24,762 nucleotides of DNA from Cudoniella acicularis (taxonomy: Eukaryota > Ascomycota > Leotiomycetes > Helotiales > Helotiaceae). Below the pieces are notes generated by a model, which was given only the letters and a program-made list of their open reading frames with translations, was not told where the DNA came from and did no database searches. The stretch's first letter is position 1; each line of letters starts with the position of its first letter. The position numbers and the translations under genes were made by a program. Below are positions 22,188-24,762 of this stretch, one piece after another. Location of the stretch: contig JAAMPI010000832.1 of the NCBI GenBank assembly GCA_013054445.1, forward strand, positions 1-24,762. Direction: 5' to 3'.

Positions 22188-24111
22188 ATGGGTGGCGGTG
22201 GTCAACCTGTTGGCCCAGGAATGTGGAAGGCTGCTTTGGCGGAGACACCTCGAGAAGCATTTAACTGGAGACTTGCGCTCAGTGTTGTCTGCTTTGGACT
22301 GATGGTACGTATCGTTCTGAATTTCTATATTTGTCTAACAAGCACACAGGGAGCCGCCAGAGGCCTAGATGAGGGTCTAATTGGTACCACAGTCTCACAG
22401 AACAGTTTTGTTTCCGGTTCGTATTTCGTATCACCAAGTTCTAGGCCCATTCACTGATATGTCACTTGGGCACAGAATATGGTTTGACCACGAAACATTT
22501 GAGTAAGGCGGAACTCGCTTCTAGAATTGGGAACATTACTGCAATGGTTCAGATTGGGAGTGTGGGAGGTGCACTAATCGCCTTCATCTCTTGTGATAAG
22601 ATCGGTAAGCTGATCGTTCGAAAGTTTTGTAAACATACTGATGATGTACAGGTCGCCTTTGGGCTACTCGTCAATTGTGCGTGGTTTGGATTATCGGCGT
22701 CATAATCTATATTACCTCTGCGGGTAATTATGGGCAGGTTCTGGCTGGCAGATTTGTAATGGGACTTGGAATCGGCCAAACGACAGTTGTGGCGCCAACA
22801 TATCTCGCAGAAGTTGCTCCTCGGAGTATTCGTGGTCTTTGCATTTGCATATTCAGCGGAAATGTATATTTGGGTATTATGCTAGGATACTTTGTAAGTG
22901 ATTTGCTACTTTGAGATGTTCGCTTGCTGATAATATAGGCCAACTGGGGAACTTCCATTCACATCTCTAGTAGCAGTTCGATGCAATGGATCGATCCAAC
23001 TACCATGCACATCATCTTTGCAGGCATTATTCTCATTATGAGCTTCTTCGCTCTGGAATCCCCAAGATGGCTTGCAAAGATTGGCAAAGATGAACAAGCT
23101 GAGATCAACCTGTGTAAACTCCGAAAATTACCTGCAGACCACCCTTATGTCAGAGCAGAACTTATCGACGTTCATGATCAAATTCGGCGTGAAGAAGAAG
23201 CTACTATGGGTGCGGGATTTTTCGGCCCTCTCAAGGAGCTTTTTGTTCTTCCTCGAAACAGATATGCGATCATACTTGGTCTAGCTTGTCAATTACTCGG
23301 ACGTAAGTTCAAACTCCTTACTGATAACTTCTTACTGACAGTCTCAGAATGGTCTGGTGCCAACTCACTCACTATTTATGCTCCTCAATTCTTTGCCCTA
23401 CTAGGGACGACTGGACAAAGTGAGGCTCTGTTTGCTACAGCTATTTTCGGTGTGGTCAAGCTTGTGTCCGCTCTCATCTGCGCTTTCTTCCTCGTCGACT
23501 TCATTGGTAGAAAACGATCTCTCTCTACTGGAATCATAATCCAACTCATCTCATCTCTCTACATCGCAATCTACCTTACCGCTGTCCCGACCATCGCATC
23601 AGGCCAAGTCTCGAGCACATCCGCGAAGCATGCTGGCACTGGAGCAATTGCCATGATTTATTTCAGTGGTGTAGGTTGGGCTTTAGGCTGGAATTCAATC
23701 CAGTACCTCATCGGAGCCGAGATCTTCCCACTTCGCGTTAGATCCCTCGGAACATCACTGGTCATGTGTTTCCATTTCGTCAACCAATATGGAAACTCAA
23801 AAGCAGTGCCACTTATGCTCTTATATGGACAAGGTTTATCTCCGAAAGGAACGTTTTGGTTCTTTGCAGCTGTGACTTTCCTTGGTCTAATATTCGTTTG
23901 GTTCTTTCTTCCTGAAACGGCTGGCAAGTCCTTGGAGGGTATGGATGAGTTGTTTAGCTTGCCGTGGCATGTTATTGGACGAAAGGGAGCGAAGTTGACG
24001 GCTGGAAAGGGAAGTGTTGCTGAGGCGATGTCTGCGGGTGATCCTGAGAAGGTTGCCAATATGATTGAGGAGGAGCGCGTTGAGAATGTGGAGAAGAATA
24101 CCGCGGCATGA
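22188..24111 (+). CDS. Sugar-porter MFS transporter (H+ symporter type), intact
   Basis: A 12-segment membrane carrier of the sugar porter family, expected in the plasma membrane and driving uptake of a hexose, pentose or related polyol/acid with protons; substrate unknown. Six exons (22,188-22,304, 22,350-22,416, 22,476-22,604, 22,652-22,893, 22,939-23,302, 23,348-24,111) join to 1,683 nt, 560 aa, a typical length. Introns are 45, 59, 47, 45 and 45 nt with standard borders. Motifs include GLDEGLIGTTVSQNSF in the first segment, the signature GRFVMGLGIG (137-146) followed by PTYLAEVAPRSIRG, ESPRWLAKIG in the central loop, QWSGAN (307-312) in the seventh segment, DFIGRKRSL, and PETAGKSLEGMDELF (from 495) before a charged, glutamate-rich tail. 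The start lies in a good context (AAGATGG). Introns 1 and 5 are multiples of three without in-frame stops, so their retention would leave the frame open. Confidence 0.93.
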
Positions 24112-24605
24112 GGGTTCTTCAAATCCGGGATCGGTGACAGATTTATGGTATTTAAGAATCTGGCGAGATTCTTGTGAAATTATTGAGGGGATCTGCATGC
24201 AATTTGAAGACAGTCATGCCCGAAGAATGCTTTTTGCCTTGGAAACTTCTTCCGAAGATGTCTCGCTTAACCCTTTCCGATCCTAGCAGGTGGTCAGAGC
24301 TCAGGGGGGAAAATTACAAGAGTCCTGTCCTTCACTCATGCACTCTGGCCTCTTTGGAGTTGAAAGTGATTCCATTGGGTCCAATAGGGTCCTCTAGCTT
24401 GTCTGCACGTGATAGCCAGCTCCGAGACCGCCGCGAATCCCATTTCTGACCTAATTTAATGGCGAACCTCCCTAAATCTCACCGCATCAACGTACGTACA
24501 TATCTCATACATATCTCAGGACATCCACACTTGAAGCCCGCCAACTTCAACCTCCACTTTTGACCAATCCTTAGACCCCAACAGAAGCTCTCCCTCCCAT
24601 CAGAA
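24112..24605 (+). promoter_or_regulatory. Promoter region of the Ldh_2-family gene
   Basis: This stretch separates two head-to-tail genes. It holds an inverted pair of CCAAT boxes (ATTGG 24,374-24,378 and CCAAT 24,381-24,385), a palindromic E-box CACGTG (24,406-24,411) and a perfect 11-bp tandem duplication of TACATATCTCA (24,497-24,518). CCAAT and CACGTG are known sites for the Hap complex and bHLH factors; their use here is inference. The leader is CA/CT-rich up to the ATG at 24,606. Confidence 0.4.
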
Positions 24606-24762
24606 ATGGCCCCCTCACCTGACCAAGAAAAATTCCACATCTCCCCCTCCTCCGCCGAAACCTTCGCCATCTCCCTCCTCACAGCCAACGGCCTTCCCCC
24701 CTCCTAACGGAAAGATTATAGCCGACGCCCTCATACTCGCCGACCTCCGGGGCGTCGACACC
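24606..24762 (+). pseudogene. Malate/L-lactate dehydrogenase (Ldh_2 family), 5' part, frameshifted
   Basis: The ATG (AGAAATGGC context) starts a frame reading ETFAISLLTANGLPPS and then stops at TAA 24,708-24,710. In the next frame the sequence continues KIIADALILADLRGVDT to the window edge, which is the conserved N-terminal block of the Ldh_2 (PF02615) family of NAD(P)-dependent 2-hydroxyacid oxidoreductases (malate, L-lactate, ureidoglycolate and related). Both pieces form one alpha-helical stretch if the C6 run at about 24,696-24,701 were one base shorter. The gene is cut by the right edge, so its catalytic part is not visible. Homopolymer length makes an assembly error as likely as a true mutation. 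Confidence 0.65.

Noticed and set aside
22981..24111. A 376-codon uninterrupted frame as a separate gene
   Set aside because: It is the last two exons of the sugar porter read through the stop-free 45-nt intron at 23,303-23,347; the QWSGAN motif is restored only after splicing.
11394..24762. Purine/ureide catabolism cluster (Dal5-like carrier plus ureidoglycolate-dehydrogenase-like enzyme)
   Set aside because: The carrier is truncated, the Ldh_2 fragment cannot be assigned to ureidoglycolate, the genes are 13 kb apart, and no other pathway enzyme is present.

Overview
The window looks like nuclear DNA of a filamentous ascomycete, probably a leotiomycete-like member of the Pezizomycotina, although the species cannot be fixed from sequence alone. 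The reasons are protein-coding genes cut by many short GT-AG introns of 45-60 nt with CTAAC/CTGAY branch sites, and protein families typical of that group. These include ACS-family and sugar-porter MFS transporters, a large fungal protein usually labelled 'Ipa protein', and an OGFr-domain protein.

Layout. Positions 1-11,390 hold no protein gene I recognise. The left third has a pyrimidine-rich minus strand with two good-looking introns, so it may be a long spliced 5' leader of a minus-strand gene beyond the left edge. It also holds a 152-bp element with perfect 14-bp inverted ends. From 11,394 the window is gene-rich: (1) a truncated Dal5-like (allantoate permease family) transporter on +; (2) a long minus-strand pseudogene of an Ipa-like protein, 12,855 to about 15,717, with many in-frame stops and several frameshifts; (3) an intact nine-exon ACS-family MFS transporter on minus, 18,690 to 16,661, 491 aa; (4) an OGFr-domain gene on +, 19,555-20,348, with one missing base inside the conserved domain; (5) an intact six-exon sugar-porter MFS transporter on +, 22,188-24,111, 560 aa; (6) the start of a malate/L-lactate dehydrogenase (Ldh_2 family) gene on +, cut by the right edge and carrying a frameshift in a C6 run.

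Reading. Two transporters are open across all exons while their four neighbours are truncated or frame-broken. In the Ipa-like pseudogene most stops look like CAA/CAG to TAA/TAG or TGG to TGA/TAA, the C-to-T-in-CpA changes expected from repeat-induced point mutation (RIP), but single-base indels are also present. The locus therefore looks like a decaying accessory region, with the caveat that isolated one-base indels in genes 4 and 6 could be assembly errors. The sugar porter and the Ldh_2 gene lie head to tail and could serve one sugar-acid or hydroxy-acid pathway, but that is only inference.

I did not find a clear undescribed system. The best leads are the RIP-like pseudogene, the fungal OGFr-domain gene with its frameshift, the two inverted-repeat elements with similar ends, and the 11-kb stretch without recognisable genes.
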